NCBI GenBank assembly: GCA_035649275.1
Contig: DASRJW010000153.1
Span: 1-38,729, forward strand
Direction: 5' to 3'
DNA from: Candidatus Krumholzibacteriia bacterium
GTDB lineage: Bacteria; Krumholzibacteriota; Krumholzibacteriia; G020349025
Length of the DNA: 38,729 bases
Shown: in pieces, positions 7,232-15,218 of the stretch
Layout of the letters: every line of letters begins with the position of its first letter
Position numbering within the stretch: the stretch's first letter is position 1
Position numbers and translations under genes: made by a program
The notes under the pieces: model-generated
What the model saw: only the letters and a program-made list of their open reading frames with translations
Databases searched by the model: none
What the model was told of the DNA's origin: nothing

Positions 7232-8023
7232 TCACCGAGCCGCAGGCTTGTGCTCGAGCTTGATCACCGCGAGCACGGCCCCCGTCGGGTCCTGCATCAC
7301 CGAGAAGCGACCCACGTTGGGAATGCTCGTGGGCTGCACGAGGAGCTTCCCGCCGAACTTCGTCGCTTTGGCCGCGGCGGCATCGCAGTCCGTCACCATC
7401 ACGTAGGGCAGCCAATGCGGCGGGGCGTTCCCGTGCTGCGGTGTCATCTCCATCATGCCGCCGACCGACGTGCCGCCGACCTGGAACTCGGTGTACTTCA
7501 TGGGGCCGGTGTCTTCCTTGGCATTCCAGTCGAGGAGCTCGGTGTAGAACAGCTTGGCCGCCTTCGTATCCCGCGTGGCCAGCTCGCTCCAGCCGAAGCC
7601 GCCGGTCTCCAGCTTCGCCGCCCCCGGGTGCTCGCCGGGCTTGAACAGGGAGATGGTCGCACCGGTGGGATCCTTGATGGCGGCGATGCGGCCCACACCG
7701 GGAACGTCCATCGGGTCCATGAGAACACTGCCACCGAGCGAACGCGCCTTGGCGGCGCTCTCGTCCACGTTCGCCACCGTGACGTAGGTCATCCAGTGCG
7801 AGGGAACGCCGGCGAACATCGGCCCATCCAACTGATAGAGCCCGGCGATGTCCTCGTCGCCCTGCTTGAGCAGCGTGTAGAAACCACCGGCATCGCCGGG
7901 CATGGGGATGTCCATGGTCTTCCAGCCGAAGACACCGGTGTAGAACTTCTTCGCCGCGGCGGCGTCGGTGGTGCCGCATTCGAACCACGAGAACGTGCCG
8001 GGGACATGCTTGGGATGGCTCAT
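7232..8023 (-). CDS. VOC (glyoxalase/bleomycin-resistance) family protein with two tandem domains
   Basis: The protein has 263 residues, starting at the ATG at 8023, which has AGGAGA just upstream; the frame is open further but without a ribosome-binding site. It contains two VOC modules. The first opens with GTFSWFECGTTDAAAAKKFY and ends IKDPTGATISLFKP; the second opens with GFGWSELATRDTKAAKLFY and ends MQDPTGAVLAVIKL. The internal duplication is typical of bacterial proteins annotated as glyoxalase/CFP32-like. No conserved glyoxalase I chemistry can be assigned, since metal-ligand positions vary in this group. It is cytoplasmic. It is followed at 53 nt by the nitrilase gene in the same direction, so the two may be cotranscribed. 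Confidence 0.87.
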   Translation of the reverse strand: MSHPKHVPGTFSWFECGTTDAAAAKKFYTGVFGWKTMDIPMPGDAGGFYTLLKQGDEDIAGLYQLDGPMFAGVPSHWMTYVTVANVDESAAKARSLGGSVLMDPMDVPGVGRIAAIKDPTGATISLFKPGEHPGAAKLETGGFGWSELATRDTKAAKLFYTELLDWNAKEDTGPMKYTEFQVGGTSVGGMMEMTPQHGNAPPHWLPYVMVTDCDAAAAKATKFGGKLLVQPTSIPNVGRFSVMQDPTGAVLAVIKLEHKPAAR

Positions 8024-8361
8024 GTTTTCTCCTCTACTTCTGCTTCGGGGCTCCCGGACCGATAAAGAAGCGCGACCGTCCTGGCACGGCACAGCCAGAA
8101 AGAATGGCCTGCGAGCGAGACCGCCACAACGAGCGCCAGCGAGAAAAAGAGTCTAGCACCGCCCGACGCGAGCCGGCCGCGCAACTTCGGCGGCGCATTT
8201 TTTCTCCATCAAGTATCTGTACGACAAGGAGTTAGTCCGGACTGCGGGGGAACCTTCGTGCCCCCGACCGCGGGCAGGTGATGCGCATCCGGACTTGTCT
8301 CCCCCTCGCTCGGATGATACAGTTGAATCAGCTGCATGGAATCAAGTGAATCGGAGGCGAG
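8024..8361. other. divergent intergenic region between VOC and chrB genes
   Basis: This 338-nt non-coding stretch separates divergent genes. It holds the chr promoter described separately and a 6-bp G/C hairpin (CGGGGG 8245-8250 / CCCCCG 8261-8266). Three GAATC-containing words occur between about 8324 and 8350 and could be operator half-sites. No gene is seen. Confidence 0.4.
8295..8323 (+). promoter_or_regulatory. candidate promoter of the chromate-resistance operon
   Basis: TTGTCT at 8295-8300 (4/6) and TACAGT at 8318-8323 (4/6) are spaced by 17 nt, with an extended TG at 8315-8316. The predicted transcription start is about 30 nt ahead of chrB, which has GGAGG before its ATG. Confidence 0.4.
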
Positions 8362-9345
8362 ATGGCGCCGGCCGGCGAGGCACAGTGGCTGCTGCTCATC
8401 CACCAGCTCCCGCCCAAGCCCGATTACCTGCGGGTCAAGGTCTGGCGGCGTCTGCAGCGCCTTGGGGCCATCGCGATCAAGAACTCGGTGTACGTGTTGC
8501 CGCGTAGCGAGCAGGCGCAAGAGGACTTCCAATGGGTCCTGCAGGAGATCGCGCCGCAAGGCGGAGAGGCGTCGATCTGCGAAGCCCGCTTCGTGCAGGG
8601 TCTGTCCGACGCCCAGGTGGAAGCGATGTTCCGCTCCGCACGGGACGCCGACTACGCCGTGGTCGCGGAGGAGGCACGCCGGGCGCGCGAGGACCTGCCG
8701 CGCCGCGCCACCATCGCGCCGGAGAGACGCGCGCAGGGGGAAGCGGAGCTGGCGCGCCTCAAACGCCGGCGCGACGAGATCGTGGCGATCGATTTCCTGG
8801 GGGCTCCGGGACGGGTCACCGCCGATGCAGCGCTGACCGCGCTGGAGTCGCGGCTGCGGGCGGCGTCGGTGACCGCCGCGGGACACGGGCGCGCCTCCAA
8901 GCCCACAGCGCCCACTCGCATGCACGGCCGCACCTGGGTGACGCGCAAGGGCATCCACATCGACCGGATCGCCAGCGCCTGGCTCATCCGCAAGTGCATC
9001 GACCCGAAGGCGCGCTTCCGCTTCGTGGCGGCGAAGGGCTATCGGCCGGCGGCCGGTGAGCTGCGCTTCGACATGTTCGCGGCCGAGTACACCCACCAGG
9101 GGGACCACTGCACCTTCGAGGTCCTGCTGCAGAGATTCGGCCTCGACGATCCGGCGCTGCGGCACATCGCCGAGATCGTCCACGACATCGACCTCAAGGA
9201 CTGCAAGTTCAGGCGGCCCGAGGCGCCCGGCATCGAGCGCCTGATCGCCGGCATCTGCATGTCCCAGCCGCAGGATCCGCAGCGGCTGACCCGGGGCGCG
9301 GCGGTGTTCGACGATCTCTACCGGAGCTTCAGGAGAAGCAAATGA
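8362..9345 (+). CDS. chrB: chromate resistance protein ChrB
   Basis: The protein has 327 residues and both ChrB parts. The N-terminal domain (WLLLIHQLPPKPDYLRVKVWRR, then GAIAIKNSVYVLP and EEDFQWVLQEI-like) spans about 1-155. The C-terminal chromate-resistance domain (TWVTRKGIHIDRIASAWLIRK, FDMFAAEYTHQGDHCTFEVLL, IAEIVHDIDLKDCKFRRPE) spans about 185-320. In characterised systems ChrB is needed for full chromate resistance and has been proposed to be a chromate-responsive regulator. No DNA-binding motif can be proven from this sequence. The ATG has a good GGAGG upstream. Its TGA overlaps the chrA start (ATGA at 9342-9345), which implies translational coupling with the transporter. Confidence 0.9.
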   Translation: MAPAGEAQWLLLIHQLPPKPDYLRVKVWRRLQRLGAIAIKNSVYVLPRSEQAQEDFQWVLQEIAPQGGEASICEARFVQGLSDAQVEAMFRSARDADYAVVAEEARRAREDLPRRATIAPERRAQGEAELARLKRRRDEIVAIDFLGAPGRVTADAALTALESRLRAASVTAAGHGRASKPTAPTRMHGRTWVTRKGIHIDRIASAWLIRKCIDPKARFRFVAAKGYRPAAGELRFDMFAAEYTHQGDHCTFEVLLQRFGLDDPALRHIAEIVHDIDLKDCKFRRPEAPGIERLIAGICMSQPQDPQRLTRGAAVFDDLYRSFRRSK

Positions 9346-10724
9346 TCGAGACGGTACGCCGACCGGCTCCGGTGACGTTCAGCGACGCGCTCGCCGTGTG
9401 GTGGCGCGTCGGGCTCCACAGCTTCGGCGGACCGGCGGGGCAGATCGCGACCATGCACCGGATCCTGGTGCAGGAAAAGAAGTGGATCGGCGAGCCCCGC
9501 TTCCTGCACGCGCTCAACTACTGCATGCTGCTGCCCGGCCCCGAGGCGCAGCAGCTCGCCATCTACATCGGCTGGCTGCTGCACGGTATGCGCGGTGGGC
9601 TCGTGGCGGGGATCCTCTTCGTGTTGCCGGGCGCCGCCGTCATGCTCGCGCTCAGCATGCTGTATGCCGGCCTGCACGGGCTCGGCTTCGTCGTCGCGGT
9701 GTTCTTCGGCCTGAAGGCCGCGGTGCTGGCGGTGGTCCTCGAGGCCGTGGTGCGCATCGGCCGCCGGGTGTTGAGGACCGCCGCACTGGTCTGTATCGCC
9801 GCGCTCGCCTTCGTCGGCATTTTCTTCTTCCAGGTGCCGTTCCCGCTCATCGTCCTCGGCGCCGGGATCGCCGGCGCCCTCCGCGCCTGGCTTCGTCCAG
9901 GACAACTCCCCCAGCTGCAAACACCGGACGGGGAGAACCGCGACGACAAACCTGTCGTGGATGCGCTGCTCGACGATCGGGTGCCCGCTCACACCATGCC
10001 GCACCTCGCAAGGTCGCTGCAGGTGGCGGCGGCAGGTCTCGTTCTCTGGTTCGCGCCCATCGCGATCGTGGCGGTGTGTGCAGGCATGCAGCACGTCTTC
10101 GTCCAAGAGGCGCTCTTCTTCAGCAAGGTGGCGGTGGTGACCTTCGGTGGCGCCTACGCCGTCCTCGCCTACGTGGCGCAGCAGGCCGTAGGGCTCCGCG
10201 GCTGGTTGCAGCCCAGCGAGATGCTGGACGGGCTCGGCATGGCGGAAACGACGCCGGGCCCGCTCATCCTCGTGCTGCAGTTCGTCGGCTTCGTGGCGGC
10301 ATACCGCAGCGCCGGCGAGCTCCCGCCGCTCGTCGCCGGAGTCCTCGGAGCGGCAGTCACCCTCTGGGTCACGTTCGTCCCCTGCTTCCTCTGGGTCTTC
10401 CTCGGCGCCCCGTACGTCGAGTCGCTGCGAGGGAACCGGAAGCTGGCAGCCTCGTTGGAGGCCATCACGGCCGCGGTCGTCGGCGTGATTCTGAATCTCG
10501 CGATCTGGTTCGCGCTGCACGTCCTGTTCACGGAGCTCGAAACGTTCCGCGGTCCCATGGGGCTGCGCCTGCTCGTGCCGGTACCGGCCACACTCGACGA
10601 GCCGGCGCTCTTGATCGCTGTCGGCGCCTTCGTCGCCACCTTCTGGCTGAAAGCCAGGATGCTGCCGACGCTCGGCGCTGCGACTGCCGCCGGTCTGGTG
10701 TACCACCTCGTCTTCAGGCGGTGA
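9342..10724 (+). CDS. chrA: chromate transporter ChrA (long-chain, two CHR domains)
   Basis: This 460-residue inner-membrane protein has two homologous CHR halves. The first has GLHSFGGPAGQIATMHR (about 24-40) and LLPGPEAQQLAIYIG. The second has KVAVVTFGGAYAVLAYVAQQA and ETTPGPLILVLQFVGF. About ten or more hydrophobic segments are visible. ChrA proteins extrude chromate from the cytoplasm, driven by the membrane potential. Length and duplication fit the long-chain class. It is translationally coupled to chrB by the ATGA overlap and is followed after only 5 nt by the peptidase E gene, so the operon appears to extend beyond the two chromate genes. Confidence 0.93.
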   Translation: MIETVRRPAPVTFSDALAVWWRVGLHSFGGPAGQIATMHRILVQEKKWIGEPRFLHALNYCMLLPGPEAQQLAIYIGWLLHGMRGGLVAGILFVLPGAAVMLALSMLYAGLHGLGFVVAVFFGLKAAVLAVVLEAVVRIGRRVLRTAALVCIAALAFVGIFFFQVPFPLIVLGAGIAGALRAWLRPGQLPQLQTPDGENRDDKPVVDALLDDRVPAHTMPHLARSLQVAAAGLVLWFAPIAIVAVCAGMQHVFVQEALFFSKVAVVTFGGAYAVLAYVAQQAVGLRGWLQPSEMLDGLGMAETTPGPLILVLQFVGFVAAYRSAGELPPLVAGVLGAAVTLWVTFVPCFLWVFLGAPYVESLRGNRKLAASLEAITAAVVGVILNLAIWFALHVLFTELETFRGPMGLRLLVPVPATLDEPALLIAVGAFVATFWLKARMLPTLGAATAAGLVYHLVFRR

Positions 10725-10729
10725 ATTCC

Positions 10730-11422
10730 ATGCGGATCCTGCTCATCAGCAACTCGACGATGTACGGGCGCGGCTACCTCGATCACGCCGAGAGTGAGAT
10801 CGTCGAGCTCTTGGGCCGCGCTCGCAAGGTGCTGTTCGTTCCGTTCGCCATGCACGACCTGGCGGCTTACGCGGCCAAGGCCAAGGCCCGCTTCGAGTCG
10901 ATGGGGTATGCCGTCGAGTCGATCCACGAAGCGTCCGATGCGCCAGCGGCCGTCGATCAGGCCGAGGCCCTCTTCATCGGCGGCGGCAACACCTTCCGGC
11001 TGCTGGATGCGCTCTACCGCCGCGACCTCCTCGAACCGATCCGCCGGCGTGTGTCGCGTGGGGCTCCCTTCATCGGTTCCAGTGCTGGCTCCATCGTCGC
11101 CGGACCCAGCATCAAGACGACCAAGGACATGCCGATCGTGCAGCCTCCTTCTTTCCTCTCCCTCGGGCTCGTGCCCTTCCAAATCAGCCCGCACTATCTG
11201 GATCCCGATCCGGCCTCGACGCACATGGGCGAAACCCAGGAAGAGCGGATCCAGCAGTTCCTGGAGGAGAACGATGCGCCCGTGCTGGGACTGCGAGAGG
11301 GAGGAATGCTGCGCGCCGGCGAGGGGTTGCCCGTGCTGCGCGGCTCCACTCCCGCCCGGATCTTCCGCCGCGGGAGCCCGCCGGTGGAAGCGGTCGCGGG
11401 ATCGACACTGGAAATGTTGTGA
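10730..11422 (+). CDS. pepE: peptidase E (S51 dipeptidase, Asp-X specific)
   Basis: This 230-residue cytosolic peptidase has the length of Salmonella PepE. It shows the S51 hallmarks: EALFIGGGNTFRLLDAL (about 79-95), the nucleophile elbow FIGSSAGSIVAG with predicted nucleophile Ser118, and the His region QISPHYLDPDP (His155). PepE hydrolyses dipeptides and short peptides with N-terminal aspartate. The ATG at 10730 lies 5 nt after the chrA stop, so it is almost surely cotranscribed with chrBA. A 30-nt tandem duplication covers its final codons and the spacer to the next gene. A role in chromate stress is unproven. Confidence 0.88.
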   Translation: MRILLISNSTMYGRGYLDHAESEIVELLGRARKVLFVPFAMHDLAAYAAKAKARFESMGYAVESIHEASDAPAAVDQAEALFIGGGNTFRLLDALYRRDLLEPIRRRVSRGAPFIGSSAGSIVAGPSIKTTKDMPIVQPPSFLSLGLVPFQISPHYLDPDPASTHMGETQEERIQQFLEENDAPVLGLREGGMLRAGEGLPVLRGSTPARIFRRGSPPVEAVAGSTLEML

Positions 11423-11460
11423 GGAGACGAGTCCGACCCGGAAATGTCGTGAGGAGACGA
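11410..11460 (+). repeat. tandem direct repeat (30-nt period) duplicating gene end and ribosome-binding site
   Basis: The 21-nt word at 11410-11430 recurs at 11440-11460 with one change (T to C at the eighth base). Copy 1 carries the last pepE codons, the TGA and a GAGGAGA. Copy 2 carries the same word without the frame and supplies the GAGGAGA used by the gene at 11466. Confidence 0.85.
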
Positions 11461-11465
11461 CCCCG

Positions 11466-12461
11466 ATGCGCAGGCGAGAGACGCTGCTTTTGACCCGCGG
11501 CGAGGTCGCCGCGTTGCTCGGCATCGACGAGTGCATCGCGGCGGTGGAGCGCGCCTTCGCCTTGCACGCCGCAGGGCGAAGTTTGCCGCCTGGGGTCCTC
11601 GGCGTGCACGCGCCCGGCGGCGGCTTCCACCTCAAGGCCGCGGGTCTGCAGATGGGGCGGAGCTACTTTGCCGCCAAGCTCAATGGCAACTTCCCGGGCA
11701 ACCGCGAGCGGTTCGGGCTGCCGACGATCCAGGGAGTCGTCGTACTCTGCGACGCGGACAACGGCTCGCCGCTGGCCCTGATGGATTCGATGCAGATCAC
11801 CATCCTGCGCACCGGTGCGGCGACGGCCGCCGCCGCCAAGCGCCTGGCGCGGGCAAGCGCCTCCGCTGCTGCCATCATCGGTTGCGGGAACCAGGGGCGC
11901 GTGCAGCTCCGGGCCCTCGCCCGCGTGCTCCCGCTCCGGCGCGTTTGGGCCTTCGACACCGAGGCGCCGCGCCTGCGCGCCTTCCTGGAAGAGATGTCCA
12001 CGGAGCTGGGGCTCGAAGTGGAGCCGGCCGGCGATCCCGGTGCTGCCGCGCGCGCGGCCGACGTTTGCGTCACCTGCACGCCGTCGCGGCGCGCCTTCCT
12101 CCGGCCTGGCGACCTGCAGCCTGGAGCCTTCCTCGCTGCGGTCGGAGCCGACAGTGACGACAAGCAGGAGCTCGAGCCCACCCTGGTGGCCGGCTGCAAG
12201 ATCGTCGTCGACGACCTGGAGCAGTGCGCCACGATCGGTGAGTTGCACCATGCGCTCGAGGCGGGACTCCTCACCCGCGCCGACGTGCACGCCGATCTCG
12301 CCGCCGTGATCGCCGGCGACGCCCCGGGCCGTACATCGGAGGACGAGATCATCCTCTTCGACAGCACCGGTACGGCTCTGCAAGATGTGGCGGCCGCCGC
12401 CATGGTCTACGAAATGGCCTCGGCGGCCGGCGCGGGCACCTGGCTGGACCTCGGGCGCTGA
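11466..12461 (+). CDS. ornithine cyclodeaminase/mu-crystallin family protein
   Basis: The 331-residue protein starts at the ATG at 11466, after GAGGAG. The family pattern is complete: substrate-side GRSYFAAKLNGNFPGN (about 64-79), RTGAATAAAAKRLAR, the dinucleotide-binding GCGNQGRVQLRAL (about 140-152), and GADSDDKQELEP followed by VVDDLEQCATIGELHHAL. Members include ornithine cyclodeaminase, alanine dehydrogenase, and ketimine or pyrroline-2-carboxylate reductases, so the substrate cannot be fixed from sequence alone. It is cytosolic and NAD(P)-dependent. It is the last gene of the chrB-chrA-pepE series on this strand and is followed by a 149-nt gap. Confidence 0.85.
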   Translation: MRRRETLLLTRGEVAALLGIDECIAAVERAFALHAAGRSLPPGVLGVHAPGGGFHLKAAGLQMGRSYFAAKLNGNFPGNRERFGLPTIQGVVVLCDADNGSPLALMDSMQITILRTGAATAAAAKRLARASASAAAIIGCGNQGRVQLRALARVLPLRRVWAFDTEAPRLRAFLEEMSTELGLEVEPAGDPGAAARAADVCVTCTPSRRAFLRPGDLQPGAFLAAVGADSDDKQELEPTLVAGCKIVVDDLEQCATIGELHHALEAGLLTRADVHADLAAVIAGDAPGRTSEDEIILFDSTGTALQDVAAAAMVYEMASAAGAGTWLDLGR

Positions 12462-12610
12462 CATCGAGGTCTGACGCCGCCCATGGGTGCAGCGGATCGA
12501 CGCGCGCAGCGACGGCGGGACCTGCGCCCGCCGTGTGGGCTACGATCCCATAGCCTGCGGCAGCAGCCCGGCGCTATGCTCCGGCCCGAGGCTCCGGACG
12601 GGAGGCGATC

Positions 12611-14110
12611 GTGCCCAAGACTCTGCAGCATCGCATCGGCGGCAAGCCCGTGGACGGAACGAGCGGCCGCTTCGGCGACGTCTTCGACCCGGGGACGGGC
12701 GAGGTGAGCGCCCGGGCTCCCTATGCCAGCACCGAAGAGGTGCACGCCGCCGTCCAGGCCGCCCAAGCGGCATGGCCGGGCTGGGCAGCGACGCCGCCGG
12801 CGCAGCGGGCGCGGGTGATGTTCCGCTTCCGCGATCTCGTCGAACAACACAAGCACGACGTCGCCAAGCTCGTGGCTTCCGAGCACGGCAAGACCCTGGA
12901 CGACGCCCTGGGTTCGGTGCTCCGGGGCGCCGAGATCATCGAGTTCGCCTGCGGCATCCCGCAGCTGCTGAAGGGCGAGCACAACGAGAACGTGGCGGGC
13001 AACATCGACAGCTATGCCGTGCGCCAGCCTCTCGGCGTCTGCGTCGGCATCACCCCGTTCAACTTCCCTGCCATGGTGCCGCTGTGGATGTATCCCATCG
13101 CTCTGGCCTGCGGCAACACCTTCGTCCTCAAGCCCTCGGAGCGCGATCCCTCTGCGGCGCTACGGCTGGCCGAGCTCGCCGGCGAAGCCGGGCTGCCGGA
13201 CGGCGTGCTCAACGTCCTCGTCGGCGACAAGGTGGCCGTGGATGCACTCCTCGTCCACCCGGACGTCGCCGCAGTGAGCTTCGTCGGCTCGACTCCGGTG
13301 GCGGAGCACGTCTACCGCACCGCCACGGCACATGGGAAACGGGTGCAAGCCCTGGGCGGCGCCAAGAATCATCTCGTGGTCATGCCCGATGCGGATCTGC
13401 AAGTGACCGCGGACGCCCTGGTGGGCTCGGCCTACGGCTCCGCCGGGGAACGCTGCATGGCGGTGTCGGTGGCCGTCGCCGTGGGCGACCGGGTCGCCGA
13501 TGCCCTGGTGTCGGAGTTGAAGCCCCGCATCGAAAAATTGCGCCTTGGCCCCCACACCGATCCGAAGGCCGAAATGGGGCCCCTCGTCACCGGTGCCCAT
13601 CGCGCCAAGGTGGCGGGCTACGTCGACACCGGCGTCGCCGAAGGGGCCAACCTGGTCGTGGACGGCCGGGGGTACCAGGTGCCGGGGCACGAAGGCGGCT
13701 TCTTCCTCGGGGGCTGCCTCTTCGACCGCGTGACCCCGGAGATGCGCATCTACAAGGAAGAGATCTTCGGCCCGGTGCTGTGCGTGGTGCGCGCCGAGAG
13801 CTACGAGCAGGCGCTCCGCCTGGTGAACGAGCACGAGTACGGTAACGGCGCCGCCATCTTCACCCGGGACGGCGAGACCGCTCGGGACTTCTGCGCCCGG
13901 GTCAAAGTCGGCATGGTGGGGATCAATGTTCCCATCCCCGTCCCCACCGCCTACCACAGCTTCGGTGGCTGGAAACGCTCCCTCTTCGGGGACCACCACA
14001 TGCATGGCCCCGAAGGTGTAAGATTTTATACGCGCCTCAAGACCGTGACCTCGCGCTGGCCCTCCGGCATGCGACGCGGCCCCGATCTTTCCTTCCCCCA
14101 GACCCGGTAG
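12611..14110 (+). CDS. mmsA: methylmalonate-semialdehyde dehydrogenase (CoA-acylating)
   Basis: The 499-residue protein has a GTG start with GGAGGCG just upstream. It is an aldehyde dehydrogenase superfamily member: [16 protein letters not shown] (Asn151), [23 protein letters not shown] and the catalytic GSAGERCMA (Cys282). The diagnostic QALGGAKNH (about 246-254) carries Asn where hydrolytic ALDHs have the general-base Glu, the hallmark of the acylating enzyme. It converts methylmalonate or malonate semialdehyde to propionyl- or acetyl-CoA in valine, beta-alanine or inositol catabolism. No other gene of those pathways is adjacent, except possibly the beta-ureidopropionase-like amidase 5 kb upstream, which would feed beta-alanine. 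That link is speculative. Confidence 0.93.
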   Translation: MPKTLQHRIGGKPVDGTSGRFGDVFDPGTGEVSARAPYASTEEVHAAVQAAQAAWPGWAATPPAQRARVMFRFRDLVEQHKHDVAKLVASEHGKTLDDALGSVLRGAEIIEFACGIPQLLKGEHNENVAGNIDSYAVRQPLGVCVGITPFNFPAMVPLWMYPIALACGNTFVLKPSERDPSAALRLAELAGEAGLPDGVLNVLVGDKVAVDALLVHPDVAAVSFVGSTPVAEHVYRTATAHGKRVQALGGAKNHLVVMPDADLQVTADALVGSAYGSAGERCMAVSVAVAVGDRVADALVSELKPRIEKLRLGPHTDPKAEMGPLVTGAHRAKVAGYVDTGVAEGANLVVDGRGYQVPGHEGGFFLGGCLFDRVTPEMRIYKEEIFGPVLCVVRAESYEQALRLVNEHEYGNGAAIFTRDGETARDFCARVKVGMVGINVPIPVPTAYHSFGGWKRSLFGDHHMHGPEGVRFYTRLKTVTSRWPSGMRRGPDLSFPQTR

Positions 14111-14344
14111 GCGGAAGGCAGCAGACTGTCGTCGCAATGCAACGCGTGCGGAAACTTCCTGACACTCTCGTCGTGTGAGGCGAAGTGACATTGGCCACAG
14201 TCTTTGCTTGCTGGCCTCGGGGCGCCTGCGTACATTCCGCGCTGCGCTGCGCCGGCTCCGGGCAGCGCCCAATCGAGGACGCGCCCGTCGCTCCTGCGGC
14301 CGGCGCGGCGAGTCGCCAGGGCTTCGGGTGGTGAGGTGGTGCGG

Positions 14345-15211
14345 ATGGCGCTCCGGGCAAGCATCGTGCGTTCTCTACTCGCGGTCGTTGTGGCCGCACT
14401 CGTCTGCATGGGGCTGGTGAATCGCGGCGAGGCCCAAGTAGTGGCTCGCGCCGCTGTGGTGATCGACTCGGAGAACGGTCGCACGCTGTTCGCCAAGAAC
14501 CCCGACCTGCGCCTCTATCCCGCCAGCACCACCAAGGTGATGACCGCGATCGTGGCCATCGAGAGCGGCCGGCTGGACGAGATCGTCGTCATCCGCGAGA
14601 GCGACATCCGCGTAGAGCCGAGCGTCATCGGCCTCGTTCCCGGCGAGCGGATCACGTTGCGCGAGCTCGTCTACGGTTTGCTGCTGCGCTCGGGGAACGA
14701 TGCCGCCCGCGCCATCGCCCGGTACCTCGCCGGGTCGGAAGCCCAGTTCGCCATGATGATGAACGCCAAGGCGATCAAGCTGGGCTGCACGGCGACCCAC
14801 TTCACCAATCCCCACGGTCTCACCAGTACGAAGCACTACACGACGGCGCGCGACCTCGGGCGCATCATGCGTTACGCCATGCGCAACCCCGAGTTCCGTG
14901 AGATCACCGGCACGAAGTACTACCGCTGCAGCTCGCCCCGGGGCCGGGAGTTCTACAACAAGAACAAGCTCCTCCGCATGTACAAGGGCGCCAACGGCGG
15001 CAAGCCGGGCTACACCCGCGCCGCGCAGCAGACCCTGGTGGCCAGCGCCAGTCGCGCCGGGCACGAACTCGTGGTAGTCTGTCTCGCGAGCCGTGGGCGT
15101 TGCTTGTGGAGCGACGCCACCCGGTTGCTCGACCTGGGTTTCAACCGGGTCGCGGCGGCGCCGGTCGTGGGGAGCGTCTCCACTGCCGCTGCTGCAGCCG
15201 GCAGCCACTGA
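14345..15211 (+). CDS. D-alanyl-D-alanine carboxypeptidase, S11 family, short form
   Basis: The 288-residue protein, starting at the ATG at 14345, has a signal peptide (residues 1-30, hydrophobic LLAVVVAALVCMGLV). The penicillin-binding motifs are PASTTK (Ser61, Lys64) and RSGND (Ser116, Asn118). The third motif, normally KTG, reads KPG (Lys220-Pro221-Gly222 in GGKPGYTRAA). It stops soon after the catalytic domain and lacks the C-terminal beta domain and amphipathic anchor of E. coli PBP5. The frame extends upstream to 14204, but that part has no signal-like character. It would act in the periplasm, trimming the terminal D-Ala of peptidoglycan stems. The RNase-like gene begins 7 nt after its stop. 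Confidence 0.88.
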   Translation: MALRASIVRSLLAVVVAALVCMGLVNRGEAQVVARAAVVIDSENGRTLFAKNPDLRLYPASTTKVMTAIVAIESGRLDEIVVIRESDIRVEPSVIGLVPGERITLRELVYGLLLRSGNDAARAIARYLAGSEAQFAMMMNAKAIKLGCTATHFTNPHGLTSTKHYTTARDLGRIMRYAMRNPEFREITGTKYYRCSSPRGREFYNKNKLLRMYKGANGGKPGYTRAAQQTLVASASRAGHELVVVCLASRGRCLWSDATRLLDLGFNRVAAAPVVGSVSTAAAAAGSH

Positions 15212-15218
15212 AGTACGC

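Noticed and set aside
8295-12461. Chromate operon as a mobile island
   Set aside because: No integrase, transposase, inverted terminal repeats, tRNA gene or obvious composition shift at either border.
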